A stretch of 64,000 nt of DNA from Echinarachnius parma (GCA_037951105.1 JBAMJV010005501.1:61381-125380), one strand, 5' to 3'; shown: positions 21,652-33,312, counted from the stretch's first letter. Made by a program: numbers and translations. Notes: a model not told the origin generated them from the sequence alone.

Positions 21652-21945
21652 CAGTGGCGTACCCAGGATATTTTCAAGGGGGGGGGGGGGGGGGTTATTT
21701 CGTCAGCCAAATTTCTGTTAGCGAGGGGGGAGGGGTATTCGTAGAAAATCTTTGAAGCTGAGACGAAGTACCTTCAAAACTTTTTGACACGAAGACCATT
21801 GGTTGAGAATTCTGTTAGTGGGGGGGGGGGGGGGGGGGGGGGGCGGGGGCAAGACCAAGATTATATGCACGTTGAAAAGGGGGGGTTCAATCCCCCCAAA
21901 CAGTAATTTTTGGTCACCCCTCCTCCACCTCCGGGTACACCTATG
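21652..21945. mobile_element. hAT-like MITE with G tracts
   Basis: Starts CAGTGGCGTACCCAGG and ends CCGGGTACACCTATG, an imperfect inverted repeat. Flanks GTACAGTG and ATACAGTC share six central bases, suggesting a decayed 8-bp duplication. It contains two long G runs and no gene. Confidence 0.55.
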
Positions 21946-22336
21946 ATACAGTCCGTGTACATAAAGACATTTAGAACTACCATACAAGACCCTGTATATT
22001 ACACATTGTATTAATAACAACTGATTAATAAGCACTCATATGGGTCATACAATTAGATTTTTGTAATACCTTTTCTCACAAACTTTTCTTTTCTCTTTCT
22101 ATTGCTCTTTTCCCAGGAGAAACAATCATGCTGCCTATAGGCAAATGGCACGGTGGTGTTGGGGTTATCTGGGGTGCCAGGTGAGAGTGCCACTACCATC
22201 CTGCGCCGTAACGATGGATAGGGCAACCTTCCCTTCAGACTCATATACAGGCTTCAGGAATCCTTCGCATCACGATCATCTACTGGCACTTCTAACCTGT
22301 AGGCTGTACAGACTATTTATAACATTTTCAAAGTGA

Positions 22337-23269
22337 CATTTCTCTGCAAATCTCCTTCAGCACAGGAATACCATTATGGTCACATCTTACTTACATTCCA
22401 TCTGCTGATTATTTTGGGAATATTTTACTTATGGAGTGAGTAAATTCCATAATAATCCATTTTCATGACTATCTTACATGTGAATTTTACCTTGGCTACT
22501 ACATGTAGTTTGTTTACGAAATTCAGACTGAAAAAAAGCTGATTGCTATGTTTTGTTTATTTTTTGGTAATAAAGATAATTTGCTCACATTACAGCAAAA
22601 CAATGTGTGAAAGTTTGATATGTGTGTACAGTATGTGGGATGGGAATGGGCACACTTTTATGAGTGTCTCGAATTAAAGTAAAAATATCCGATCAATTGT
22701 AAAACAATGCAGCATGCTGATGGGTCTCTATGAAAATAAGACAAATCTGCAAGTTTTGTTCTTTTTGGCAGCCTGTTTTGAACACAAATTTCAATTATTT
22801 AGCAATTTGGATCAGTTTGGGATGTGGTCGAACTAGAAAAAAACTCAACGTCAACATTCATGAAATCATGTCTACTAACATCCTCAAACAAATAAGTATG
22901 TTAAATTGTTTGTGTATGTGTGTGCATGTATACTTTTGACAGGAATTGAAGAGAAGATGGGTATAAATGAAGACTTTAATTCCAAAAGGCGCTAAATCCA
23001 CTTTTGGACTTTTCGAGTAAATTTATATTTTTTATTTGACCACTTTAACTTCTTTCAATGATGGAAAATTTCACACATAATGAAGACCTATCATAAAACA
23101 TTATAAAAAGGTATGATATCATATTATACAGGTTATACCTATGGTTGGTTATAGATTAAAAATTAATGTTTTCCTGTGATGATTAGAATTATTTTAGAAT
23201 ATGAATCAAGGTTCTAATGACCTGTTACATCCATATCTATGCCCTAACACTGTGGGGCATTTTATTGTA
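22337..23269. other. Gene-free stretch
   Basis: AT-rich sequence between the P2X7-like remnant and the mariner-type MITE. No exon, repeat boundary or RNA gene was recognised. Confidence 0.45.
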
Positions 23270-23445
23270 CAGTGGAACCCCGTTATAAAGAGGTCGGATA
23301 ACAAAACCCTCGTTATAACAAGGTCATTTTGCTGGTCCAAGCCCTTTATATTTCTTTGTTTGTTTACCCTGATATAATGACAAAACCTGATAAAACAAGG
23401 TAATTTTCATGGTCCCAAGGACCTCGTTATAACGAGGTTCCACTG
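23270..23445. mobile_element. Mariner-type MITE
   Basis: Ends CAGTGGAACCCCGTTATAA and TTATAACGAGGTTCCACTG are inverted, with TA on both sides as expected for Tc1/mariner insertion. It is 176 bp and non-coding, with an internal near-palindrome around CTCGTTATAAC. Confidence 0.78.
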
Positions 23446-24009
23446 TATCACCGTCATTCTGCACATTCCACTCATATGCCAACCATGCATCATGATCTTC
23501 TCTCCAAGCAGTCCAAGCACAACTTCTTCAATCATCATGTTCTCACTTGTTATCCTTATTCAACACATTTCAGAAAATCAGAAAAATAAGCATATTAACC
23601 AGAACCACAGTAACCATGGAAACAAAATAAACAATCAGTAAAGACGTAATGAATTATGATTATCTTGCAAAATTGCTTTACTCATTCTGAAAAAGCCATT
23701 CGAGAAAATGGCACAAATAAATCAGATATTGATAAACATTGTTATAAAATGTCAAACTGAAAAAAATAATATTTGAGTTAGTATCATGCACTGTAACATG
23801 CACAGCGTGTTATAGACTATCTGGAAAATAGGGCAGCATGGATATGGATGCAAGGTTCATCTGACCCGCCGATGCATGCAGACCGCAAATTCTGGAGTTA
23901 GTTGCGCTCAGTTTGCAGCAAGCTTCTCACATGTAGTTTAGTGCAGAGCTTATTGTGTGTTTTGAGTTGCCCACAGTCTTTTTTAAAAACTCGACATAGG
24001 ACATGACGA

Positions 24010-24710
24010 CCGAAATTCGCGGTTGCTGTCACCATCTGCCACCAGTTGTTGAACTTGATATCAGTCGTCGCGTCATGGAGATCGACATTGGACATGACGA
24101 CCAAGATTCGCGGTTGCTGTCAACATCCACCACCTGTGGTTGAACTTCACGCCATTGGTAAGAAGTTGTCATCTATCGTCGGTTGCGAACTTGACGTTGG
24201 CTAGGACGACCGAGATATCGACGTCAGTCGTCGTGTCATGGACATCGACATTGGACATGACGACCGAGATGTCCACCATTCACCACCGGTTGTTAAACTT
24301 GACGTCAGTCGTCGCGTCATGGAGATCGATGTGGGACATGACGACCGAGATTCGCGGTTGCTGTCACCATCCACCACCTGTGGTTGAACTTCACGCCATT
24401 GGTAAGAAGTTGTCATCTATCGTCGGTTGCGAACTTGACGTTGGCTAGGACGACCCGAGATATTGACGTCAGTCGTCGTGTCATGGACATCGACATTGGA
24501 TATGACTACCGAGATGTCACCATTCACCACCGGTTGTTAAACTTGACGTCAGTCGTCGCGTCATGGAGATCGATGTGGGACATGACGACCGAGATTCGCG
24601 GTTGCTGTCACCATCCACCACCTGTGGTTGAACTTCACGCCACTTGGTAGAAGTTGTGATCTATCGTCGGTTGCGATTTGACGTTGGCTAGGACGACCGA
24701 GATATTCCCT
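24010..24710. repeat. Tandem repeat with a period of about 244 bp
   Basis: GATTCGCGGTTGCTGTCA recurs at about 24105, 24349 and 24592, with a partial unit near 24010. Each unit contains sub-repeats of GACGACCGAGAT and GTCAGTCGTCGxGTCATGGA. Reading frames over this array look like repeat artefacts rather than genes. Confidence 0.88.
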
Positions 24711-25049
24711 ATTAATAGACAAAAAAGAAGATAAATTAATTATGTAGACCACGGTCATCTGAAGAAATATCAAGTTCGCAATTTGACAAGTTTTTTTGTG
24801 TGTAAATTTTGTAAATTTTCATAAAACAATGCTTATTGTTTGAATCACCTTTTCTCGTTGGCTGGTCAACTCATCCTCGTCTACAGGGTTGAAATGAGCA
24901 TTGTTTACTTTACATTGCAAGTCTTTCTACAAAGGGGCCTAGTAGTTGCACATGCAGTGTTTTTATACTAAATAAAATAAATAATATATAAGCACATCGC
25001 AACATCCACACATATGGTTTACGGCAGAAAAATATGAATTTCATCATAA

Positions 25050-25262
25050 TAAATGATGATGATGATGATGATGACTATGATGAAGAAGATGATAATGATG
25101 ATGATGATGGCTATGACAAAGAAGATGATGACGATGATGATGATGATGACTAAGAAGAAGATAATGGTGATGATGACAAAGGAGAAGATGATGATAATGA
25201 TGTCAAAGAAGAAGATTATGATGATTGATGATGATGATGACGAAGATGACGATGATAAATTC
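25050..25262. repeat. GAT/GAA-rich microsatellite
   Basis: Degenerate GATGAT tracts with GAAGAA interruptions. Frames across it give only Met/Lys/Asp or Ile/Phe runs. Confidence 0.92.
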
Positions 25263-25330
25263 ATTTTTGTGATAAGGTGACCACAAGAACAGGATGGCCG
25301 GACAGTCAATTCAAACATAATGTCTCAGGC

Positions 25331-25445
25331 AGTGGCGTAGCATGGTCGGACTGATTGGGGGGGGGGTGGGGGGGGGGGCATGCAAAATTATTTGGGGGGG
25401 GGGGCACACTTACGTATTTTTTTTTTTTTTTTTTAAATGCCCCCA
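25331..25445. repeat. hAT-like terminal fragment with G and T runs
   Basis: Begins CAGTGGCGTAGCATGG, the same kind of end seen at 21652, then long G runs and a T run. No matching right end was found. Confidence 0.45.
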
Positions 25446-27571
25446 GATGTTTTCTATTGTTTTTTTTTCAAAATATATATGTTGTATGGTGTCATGTTAT
25501 GCCCCACTTTCTATGATGCATCTCCTTTAAAATGCCTAAGTGAAATAATAATTGTGCATTTAGTCACATTCAATAATTTGATTGCATAACAGTGTATGCA
25601 AATTTTATATGGGATTTTAGGAAACGGTTGATCTGATGGATTGAATCAATTGTGCATTACTCAAAAAAAAGTCACCGCAGGCATAAGAAAATTATATTTA
25701 GACATACATGTACCTTGTTGTCATGCCCTTGTATCCATATATGCCTTCAGATTGGGACTCCATAAAATGCCTCCAGCGAAGAAGTTTGCTTCCCCCATAC
25801 AGCTTATCATGTCCTTCAGCAAATGTGCCTCCAATTTGTTCTCAAACGTTGGTACCTGAATGTTCACACAGTAAAAAGGAAGAAATATAAAACCAACACT
25901 GACCTACATCTTTATTTTATTTACTTTTTTTTACATACTGTAAAGCTACTGTGATGTGTGAGATGAATTTGTGTCCCAAGACAGAGATTGTGAAATCACA
26001 TCTGTACAAAGCTGACTTGGTTCCTGTAAGCAATGGGTTAATATATATAACAATCAAACTAGCCTGATAATTATTATCACACAAGCTATCATGCAATACA
26101 ACTGATGTAAAAGCAAGACAATGATCTGACATGGTCATGGCAAATGTCACGCCTCATAATCTTGCAATTATCACATCAGTTATCACCTCAAGAAAGACTA
26201 TAATTGTTGTTCTTATGTGGAATAATAGAACTTTGGCATTGCTTTTGGATTTTGATTTGGATAATTTACTGTTGACAGAACGTTTAAATTAATATTGTTT
26301 TCATTTCAGTACAACTTGTTGTCATATTCTTACCCCCATTTTGTGTTTCTCAACGGCAATTTCTCACAGGCCTTTCCTACAAGTTGGTTGATGGCAATTT
26401 GATGGCATGAAATGAAGCCCAGCTAGTTCAAATCATCGTCTGAAAGTACAGTCTACAGATAACACCAGATCGCGATTCCACTGGGCCAGTCATCTCTCGT
26501 AAGCTTCACCTTTGATTGAAGTCCATTCGTCTAAAATGACTAGTCGCTCGTGAAGGCTCACATCTTCATTGTTCGTATTGTTGTATGTGTAACCAGCAAC
26601 AACACACCGTGATGATGACATTTGTAATAATTTCACTGAGCTAGAGAACTCTCAAATCCACTTGAACGCGAAGATAATACAATGTAAAACAGCTGTTCGG
26701 AAACAGCTGATCACAGAACAACAACCCGATCGACGTACACGTACGTACACGTTATGTATGCATAGAAGTATGACTACCAACACTGCTGTTGTATGGCACA
26801 GTATACCCACGGCCACCGCATCGGCTAGCTCAGTACTTGGGCGCACCGTACGATCTCAATCACGGAAAGCTGGATGCGTTTACCAGTCGTTCGTACAAGT
26901 GGGCGCTGTCGTATTAGCAGGGATAGCATACTCGTAAAACGCAAAAGGGTATGTTCTTAAGCTAGGCAGTTTTTCGTCTGCTACTGGATTTTCACCAAAA
27001 GGAGGTTATTATTTGCTCGAAAAATGGAAATTATAACAAAGCACGCCTAAAATTAACACATTTGATTACATATACAATGTAATATGTATACTGAATACAA
27101 GAGTTCCGATTTCTCAGTTTTAACTGCTCTATATTACCATTTGATGCAATAATAGTGTGCGTTATATACACATCAATTGCACACCAAAGCCTTACAATCT
27201 CCTGCAATGACGTCACAAATCCAAGCCCTCTATCGCCGAGAACGGCACTTTTTTTGAGGGGCGGGGCTAATCAAGTCGTGAAATGCTGTGATTCTGGTAC
27301 AAATTGTAATGTTTTTCTCAATTCAGCTAATTTGTTGTACATAATTTGACTGGAATAGTGACATAAAACTATGTTGACAACTTTAAAAGGCTAATTTATT
27401 TTGGATTGCAGGGCCCCTTTAAACAGAAGCGAACACTCTTTTTACTATACGTGATAAATGTAATAACCGTTAAAAATCCATGTAGGTTTAGAAAATTACC
27501 ACTTTCATAGACTGTATCTAAGAACACGGCGTTCGACAATATATGCGAACTGTTTGTATTGTTTAGATACC

Positions 27572-27759
27572 TTATCCCACGATAAACATCAGTGAAATTA
27601 CCCGGTTAGGATGATTGGGACGAGCAACATGGCGGACATGACGAAGAACAACGGCAGTTGACAGGGACTTTGACGGTGGCGGCGTAAAATCCCGTGAGAA
27701 GAATGGCGCCACAAAGAGCGAGATACTGTCCAAGACCCCCAACGAAGCGAATAGAGCCC
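27572..27759 (-). CDS. Transporter terminal exon, apparently frameshifted
   Basis: After acceptor TTCCAACAG the frame set by exon 4 reads ALFASLGVLDSISLFVAPFF, which fits the family. Past about 27697 the conserved signal moves to a second frame (FYAATVKVPVN). Past about 27660 it moves to a third (LPLFFVMSAMLLVPIILTG, stop at 27598-27600). The uninterrupted frame instead runs to a stop at 27572-27574 with a non-hydrophobic tail. Two 1-bp losses would explain this. Confidence 0.6.
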
Positions 27760-29968
27760 CTGTTGGAAAAAAAGAGAAAAGTAAGTTTGATTTATGACTT
27801 TATAAGACCTCCACTAAAGACTCCATTCGACCCGATCCGACTGGTTTTCAGTCGGTTCAGCTCAGTGTACGTTGCCTCAGTACTCCGGTTTTGCCGGTCA
27901 AGAGCCAGTCGGAGGTCATCCGAGGCCGATTAAAACATGTTGAATCGGCTATGACTGAGAAAACCGACTCTATAGCCTGACTGAAAACCAGTCGGATCGG
28001 TCTAGTCGGCTCTGTTGTGCGGAGGGCTTAAGACGTACGAAGCCAATTTGAGTAACAAGTTAATCTTAGCCAATGTCATTATATGGCACCAATCTCGACC
28101 CGGGGGCGTAGATACGGGCAATGACGGGTGGCCTGGGGTTGGGGGGGGGGGGGGGGGCGTGGAGGAGTGGGCACATGCCTCTTCCAGTAAAAAAAAATAA
28201 ATTAAAAAAATAAAAAAATATCGACACCAATTTGTTAGGCATGTAATTTTGCAGCATTTAAAAACGGCACCCGAACTGGCATACATCTCGACACCCAACA
28301 TGCCAACTGACTCGACATCCGTCTCGATTCCCGACTCGGTCGGCACACTAACGGCACCTAACTCGGCCTTCACATTTAAACCAAGCTCGTCACTAAATTT
28401 CGCACCAAGATTGGATCTCGACTCGAATCTACACACTTCTTATCACCAACTGGATACTAATTCTAAATTCGGCACCCGACTTGACACCTGACTTTGAACC
28501 CGACTTGGCACCAGACTCGACACCCGACTCGGCACCCAAATTGGCACCCGACTCGGTACCCGACACCCAACTCGGCATCTGACTCGGCACCCAAAACGGC
28601 ACCCGACTCAGCACCTGACGTGGCACCCGACTCGGCATCCGACTCGGCACCCGCTCGGCACCCGACATGCCACACGACTCGGCACTCGAGTCGAAATCCT
28701 GAACCGCACTACTGTAACTACAATCGTCTAGGAACAGTGCTGATGTATTGACATTTTTTGGAAACATAACATTTGTTTCCAATGTATGGTTGAATGGTGG
28801 TTCAGCAAATTAATTTCTCATTCGAAAACAAAAATATTTCATTATTAATTGTGCAAGGAATTTCATGCTGAGAGATATTGAAACATTGTAAAGGGGTCTA
28901 GTTACATTGTCAAAATTCGCAAAATGTACTTATAATACTGTTATTTGGCTTTAATGCCGAGAAATATTGAAATATTGTTAATACTGAAATTACCGTGTTC
29001 GTCTCTGTGTACAATGGTAGACATGAAGGTCCGGATGACTGGTACACCCAGCAACTTGAACATCCCGATAAAAGTACCTACATACAAGAGATAAAACGAA
29101 ACACATCATTGGTCAAACACCATTACATGTACCTACAAGAGTTAAAACGACATACATCATTAGTTAAACGGCCAAGTTTGCCAACATCCCGATAAAATTA
29201 CCTATAGCAAGGAATTTATATATTAGGGACTGTACACATTATCAACAACTTTTAATATTTGCTACATTATAATGAGATTACTTTCACTTTTGTCATGAAA
29301 TTATATACAGGTAAACTGTGTATATTGACCCTTAAATATATAATACAGGTGGCCACTATAGACAGGTTCACTAACATTGTTTTCCTCTGCAGATGATCTT
29401 TTGTGGTGGCCACTATAGACAGGTTATAGTATACAATATATAAAATGAAACACATCATTGGGTAAACTCCTAAGTTTTCCAGCATACCAACATTCGAATA
29501 ACTCTTCGCCTGATTTACGACTTACTTGCAAATAGGAGTTCAGTCGATTGCACAGTAAACGTCATTGCAATGGTTAGTGTGTTCGCGAGGCAGCTGCAGA
29601 AGGCGATATCAACCACCCATAGATACTTCAGCTTGAAGCAGGAAAATACCCCAGCTCCTACGATACATCCTGAAAACAAATGAGGACGAAAGTCAATCAT
29701 CACCAATTCCATCATCTGAATCAGCCTCCACAATACAACTTTAACAACATCTAATTATGCTATAATAACATCGTTATAATATCCATCGTCTGTATAACCA
29801 TCGTCGTCAGTAAAGTATAATCTTCATCTAAAACATCATCATCATTATCGTCATCATCATCATCCTCATCATTCTCATCACTATTATCATCATTACCATC
29901 ATCATCATCATCACTATCATCATCATCATCACCATCATCATCATCCTCATCCTCATTATCATCATCAC

Positions 29969-30016
<48 letters not shown>

Positions 30017-32383
30017 TATTATCGCCATCATGGACGGTGTCTTCGTCGCAAAGAAGTTTGTCACAAGTACGTTAACACTCGAGGACGGCATCCACTCAAG
30101 ACGATCTTCATCATGTTATATCATGTTTAAAGGACCTAAAGAATACAACGTACTTTGACACTTATTCCATAGTTGATGACTTGAAACATATGTCTGCAGA
30201 AAAAAATCCATGAAAATAAACACAGTAGTGATTTAAGACTAGTTTTCTGATGCCAAATCTCACTTAGCAGCTAGTTTACGCCTCACCCACATTTAAGGTC
30301 CGGAATCGGCAGCGTGATCGACATGTAATTGACAATTCATTGGCTTACGTCATGACGCGTCATCTACAGAATTTAGTTCATTAGTCCGTTCCCTAGATGA
30401 CGTCACATTTCGGCGATTTAAAATGGGCGTTCCCACGACAATTAGATATTTACTAATTACCCCACAATTGATTGATTTCATGAGAAATGACTGCCAAATT
30501 CTTTTTCTTCGGGAAAATTTACATATCTGCATATAGAGAGCCGAATTGTGAAAATTAGGCCATCTAGACGCTGTAGTTCCTTTAAGCGATGGCGATCCTC
30601 GAGTTGTAGGGGCGCTTTACAAAGAGTTCTAGGGGCAGCAATATGACAATGTTTATGCACCTCCAAGATCCTTACAAATAAAAAGTTATAGTGAGGACGT
30701 CCTCGAGTTGTAATGGCGCTACAGAAATAGTTATAATACATATCATAACAACTGCGAAATGCAATTATTTTAAACATCGAGGAATTTCGCGGTGCTAAGT
30801 GAAATTTCACGACAGGTTACGGAGATTATTTATAGTGGTGCGCAGAAAGTTTTCAAAAAAGCGCTCTCAGATTAGATGACCCAGTTGCTTTAACTTACCT
30901 ATTCCAGGCACCAGCAAGGATATCATCGTGTAGTAGCCTATAGTAATAGACTCCCAGCAGAAAGGCTGGCCCTGACCGTACAATACTGTTATTGATATGG
31001 ATCCTTGGATGACCATGGCAGATAGTAGAACGATGACCACGAAGGTGAGCAGAATCCACCGTCTATTCTCTGAATGGTATCGAAAATAAACATGAGGAAA
31101 TGAATCAAATTACAATTACAAGGCGAAGTGTATGTTTATGTGTATCTTTAAAGGGCCAACATTCTTATCATTTTCAAAACGATAGACTTTCAAGCCTTAA
31201 ATCAGAAATAGATGGGAATAGTAAGGTATCAAATTAAAGCTGAAGGTTTGAAAGTATATTATTTTGAAAAAATTGACCTTTGCACATCGATTACGTTTGT
31301 TGTTACGTTCTGTTTATGCGGTATCCATGTTGATGCGTGTAAAACCTGACGAAATTTTCAGATACAGAGTTGATGATTTATATTGTACAAGAAATGCTAA
31401 ATATGAAATTCCCCATCTGGTTATATACCGGTACGCAAAAACGAGACTTCGGTCCAACAAAGCCATGACGTCATACCTGTTTTAACCTGGAAGAGACGCC
31501 AGATGTCTCCTAGCAAAGACTTGACAGTTCGCTGCTCCTCGGCTCTCCTCGCCCGGTCGACAGTCTCAATGAGAAGCCATGGCATCGCAGCGTTGAGTAT
31601 ACCCACGACGATAGCAGCGAAAGGCACCCACAAGCTGAGCGCGAAACCGAATTCGCGAATCATGTAGCCGAGGCCCATCTGTATGCCGCCGATGCCTACA
31701 AATATGAGAATCTCGCAAATGACTATCCGTACCATTCGCTGCCTCTCGGCGGTGATGTCTGTGACGTAGCTGAAACAACCCGCCATAAACAGCGAAAGAC
31801 CACCAGTCAGTCCGCTTGTGACGTCACCCACGTAGAAAAAGCTGAGAGGCAACGTGAAATACACCACGCACAAAGAGACCACGTTTTGCACGAGGAAGCC
31901 TATGCACGGGAATACAATGGCGAGCCGCCGCCCGTACCGCTCGCTCAGAGTCCCGATAAGAAGGGTTGTGAAGATTCCCGGGAACGTGCTCGCGGTCCCT
32001 AGATACAGCGTCCACTTCGCCGTTTCCCGCTGGATTTCGTCCTGAAGCGCGACCGACGCGTTCCCCAATCCGCACAGTGAGCTAGAGTTACCCAAGTTGT
32101 GCGTGCCGTTTGATACTTCCTCCGTAACGCGCGTCCGTATATACTCCCCTTTGAGCGTCGCCATTCCTCCGTAGCTAGCGGCGATGAGCAGCACGATCAG
32201 TTCCACCGTCACCCACCGCTGACTCGCGCGTACGCGTCCGCTGTGCAACATCTTCGCGTCATCTTCAGAACGCCCGATGACGTCACCGTTGGAAGACACT
32301 GACCCTGAAGCATAGTCGGAAAGGTGCGTATTGATCGGCCGTTCATCGTTGAGGGCGCGAGTCTTTTCTATAACATCCGCCAT
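27572..32383 (-). CDS. SLC46/PCFT-like major-facilitator transporter (five exons)
   Basis: Exons in coding order are 32383-31477, 31069-30899, 29669-29526, 29077-28994 and 27759-27572, all with GT-AG introns in phase 1. As written the frame gives 497 aa. Seen in order are a cytoplasmic N-terminus, a helix WVTVELIVLLIAASYGG and an extracellular loop with N-glycosylation sites. Then come the family motif GTLSERYGRRLAIVFPCIGF, further helices, ETVDRARRAEE in the central loop, and a C-terminal half ending with the exon 4-5 junction DEHGALFASL. SLC46 members move folate-like or peptidoglycan-derived substrates with protons; the substrate here is unknown. In the last exon the conserved reading jumps frame twice, so the C-terminus is either damaged or affected by sequence errors. 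ATG at 32383 sits in AAGATGGCGG. Confidence 0.82.
27797..28031. mobile_element. Foldback MITE with CCGACT-rich arms, copy 1
   Basis: Arms carry ACTGGTTTTCAGTCGG and CTGAAAACCAGTCGGATCGG in inverted orientation, and the right end reads TCGGCTCTGT..GAGGGCTTA. It shares this plan with 51877-52095. It lies in the last intron of the transporter gene. Confidence 0.66.
28135..28205. repeat. G run and A-rich tract
   Basis: GGTTGGG followed by about 17 G residues, then A-rich sequence. Low-complexity only. Confidence 0.7.
28265..28690. repeat. CTCGGCACCCGA minisatellite
   Basis: Irregular tandem units of about 12-17 bp built on GACTCGGCACCC, densest at 28490-28690. Protein frames over it are repeat artefacts. 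It lies in the last intron of the transporter gene. Confidence 0.85.
28994..29077 (-). CDS. Transporter exon 4
   Basis: 84 bp. It encodes FIGMFKLLGVPVIRTFMSTI followed by VHRDEH. This matches the SLC46 segment in which a P-x-x-R-S/T-x-x-S-x-x-V motif precedes E-Q/H-G. It is too short to stand alone but fits its neighbours in phase and order. A decayed near-copy of its 5' end lies at about 29180-29205. Confidence 0.78.
29349..29421. repeat. Fragments of a mariner-type MITE
   Basis: Two copies of GTGGCCACTATAGACAGGTT, the inner motif of the MITE at 49064-49380, in a transporter intron. Confidence 0.5.
29526..29669 (-). CDS. Transporter exon 3
   Basis: 144 bp. It encodes CIVGAGVFSCFKLKYLWVVD and AFCSCLANTLTIAMTFTVQS, two membrane segments. 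Acceptor TTTTCAG, donor GTAAGTC. Confidence 0.82.
29826..30030. repeat. CAT/ATC microsatellite
   Basis: Long degenerate CATCAT tract in a transporter intron. Confidence 0.92.
30899..31069 (-). CDS. Transporter exon 2
   Basis: 171 bp. It encodes NRRWILLTFVVIVLLSAMV, VLYGQGQPFCWESITIGYY and MISLLVPGI, the helices that follow the central loop in the SLC46 family. Acceptor ATTCAG and donor GTAAGTT. Confidence 0.84.
31477..32383 (-). CDS. Transporter exon 1: N-terminal half
   Basis: 907 bp and GC-rich compared with its flanks. It encodes the N-terminus, the first six membrane helices and the large central loop (IWRLFQVKT), ending at a GTATGA donor in phase 1. Motif A of the major facilitator superfamily (LSERYGRR) is intact. 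Confidence 0.88.
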
Positions 32384-32504
32384 CTTTATCTATGTTTATT
32401 TATGACGTGAGTCACCCTTTAACGGTCTCCTAGACCAATTACCATTGAGATTCGTTTGCTTGTTTGCTCATACATTCGCTTGTTCCCAAACTGCATACTG
32501 CTCT

Positions 32505-32875
32505 AGGGAAATATCCAAGCAGCGAATTAGCTTCCAGTTATACTCTGTGACTCTAGGTAGACTATGTCATGCTTGGTTTGCACATTCGTACCAGCTGGGT
32601 TTTCTAGTACTCATGAATATGCCCCAGTACTCTGAGCAACGGGATGATATGGCTACGAGAACCGTACAACTTTAATGACGTTATCCGCTATAAAGGGAAA
32701 TATCCAAGCAGCGAATTAGCTTCCAGTTATACTTTATGTACACTATTTCATGCTTGGTTTGCACATTCGTTCCAGCTGGGTTTTCTAGTACTCAAGACTA
32801 GGTTCTACACCAGTACTTTGAGGACGATATGGCTACGACGACAGCACACCTTTAATGTCGTTGTATTATATCATC
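32505..32875. repeat. Tandem duplication of about 190 bp upstream of the transporter
   Basis: TATCCAAGCAGCGAATTAGC, followed by TTCCAGTTATACT and then TTGGTTTGCACATTCG, occurs at about 32511 and again at about 32700. The copies are diverged. The array starts about 120 bp before the transporter start codon and may touch its promoter. Confidence 0.8.
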
Positions 32876-33059
32876 AAACCCGAGCCATCACTTCTGCAAA
32901 CTGCAACATTCTGACCACTTGATCAAGAAAGCTGTCCAACCTCTGGAACGACACTTGGTTTTGGTTTTGCAGGGTCAGTTTTCTGAAAGAGAATAGAAAG
33001 GAATTTGATTATCATAGTCGAGCGTGCATTCAATTCGAGTAGTGGTGGTTCTCTTGGAC

Positions 33060-33312
33060 TAATGGCCCTGTCAGATATCAACGGATAACAGACACGTATG
33101 CCCAACGAATAGAACATTTGCGAAATGAAATTATCCGCTGATGAAAGTCGTCTCTATTGCTTTATGTACAAAACATGAACAACGTACATCACCGGACAAG
33201 GAACGGAAAAGAAACGCATACGAACGGCGGAACGGAGACGAACGGATGAAAAATTTAGCCCTCCGTTTGACTTCCGTTTACGCAATCCGTTGATATGTGA
33301 CCGGACTATAAA
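33060..33312. mobile_element. MITE with CCGGTCACATATCAACGG ends, copy 1
   Basis: Ends CCCTGTCAGATATCAACGGAT and TTGATATGTGACCGGACTATAA are inverted. The middle contains TACATCACCGGACAAGGAACG and ATTATCCGCTGATG. Related to 37149-37388, 39592-39818 and 44432-44689. Confidence 0.74.

Larger units (their letters stand above)
20389..22336 (+). pseudogene. P2X7 C-tail-like domain gene, disrupted
   Basis: Three exon-like blocks lie in order. Block 1 (about 20389-20658) is acidic (SGSDNEQDYDIGSDISDAE), then GGYAYRRS, followed by two consecutive in-frame stops TGA TAA at 20582-20587. The same frame continues to ENRIGNNSW. Block 2 (21363-21583) reads CSYAGGCSAIPTVKEFTCCKE and on to YQFRQQYLREGYEDE. 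Block 3 (22117-22336) reads AAYRQMARWCWGYLGCQVRV, LPSCAV and FPSDSYTGF. The WC-x-C...CC-E and RW-W-LG...LPSCAV..IR-FP motifs match the zinc-binding intracellular domain of P2X7 receptors, which in invertebrates often occurs alone. No channel region is present. The tandem stops and a phase mismatch between blocks 2 and 3 indicate a pseudogene. Mutations confined to this allele are possible. Confidence 0.6.
23455..26621 (-). pseudogene. Decayed THAP-type zinc-finger gene (fragments)
   Basis: Three minus-strand pieces lie in a plausible exon order. 26621-26490 starts MSSSRCVVAGYTYNN and continues SLHERL and ILDEWTSI, resembling a THAP domain start. The second cysteine is replaced by Tyr, and a shifted frame then gives VICRLYF where C-x-x-H is expected. 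25855-25722 opens right after an AG acceptor with VPTFENKLEAHLL, like the AVPT-F motif that closes THAP domains, and continues SCMGEANFFAGGILWSPNL. A third possible piece (about 23550-23460) reads EEVVLGLLGEKIMMHGWHM. THAP domains occur in host DNA-binding proteins and in several transposases, so the origin is unclear. This is a tentative call. Confidence 0.33.

Noticed and set aside
24140..24650. Two similar plus-strand proteins of about 100 aa
   Set aside because: They are frames through the 244-bp tandem repeat, with no start context, splice sites or domain.
27703..27780. Plus-strand first exon of a Hes-like bHLH gene (EPLLEKKRK before a GTAAGT)
   Set aside because: The same bases on the minus strand are the terminal exon and acceptor of the SLC46-like gene, fitting in phase and motif. 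No continuing bHLH exon was found downstream.
28429..28782. Repetitive protein with ESGA units
   Set aside because: It arises from the CTCGGCACCCGA minisatellite.
29828..30091. Met-rich protein on the minus strand
   Set aside because: It is the translation of a CAT/ATC microsatellite.
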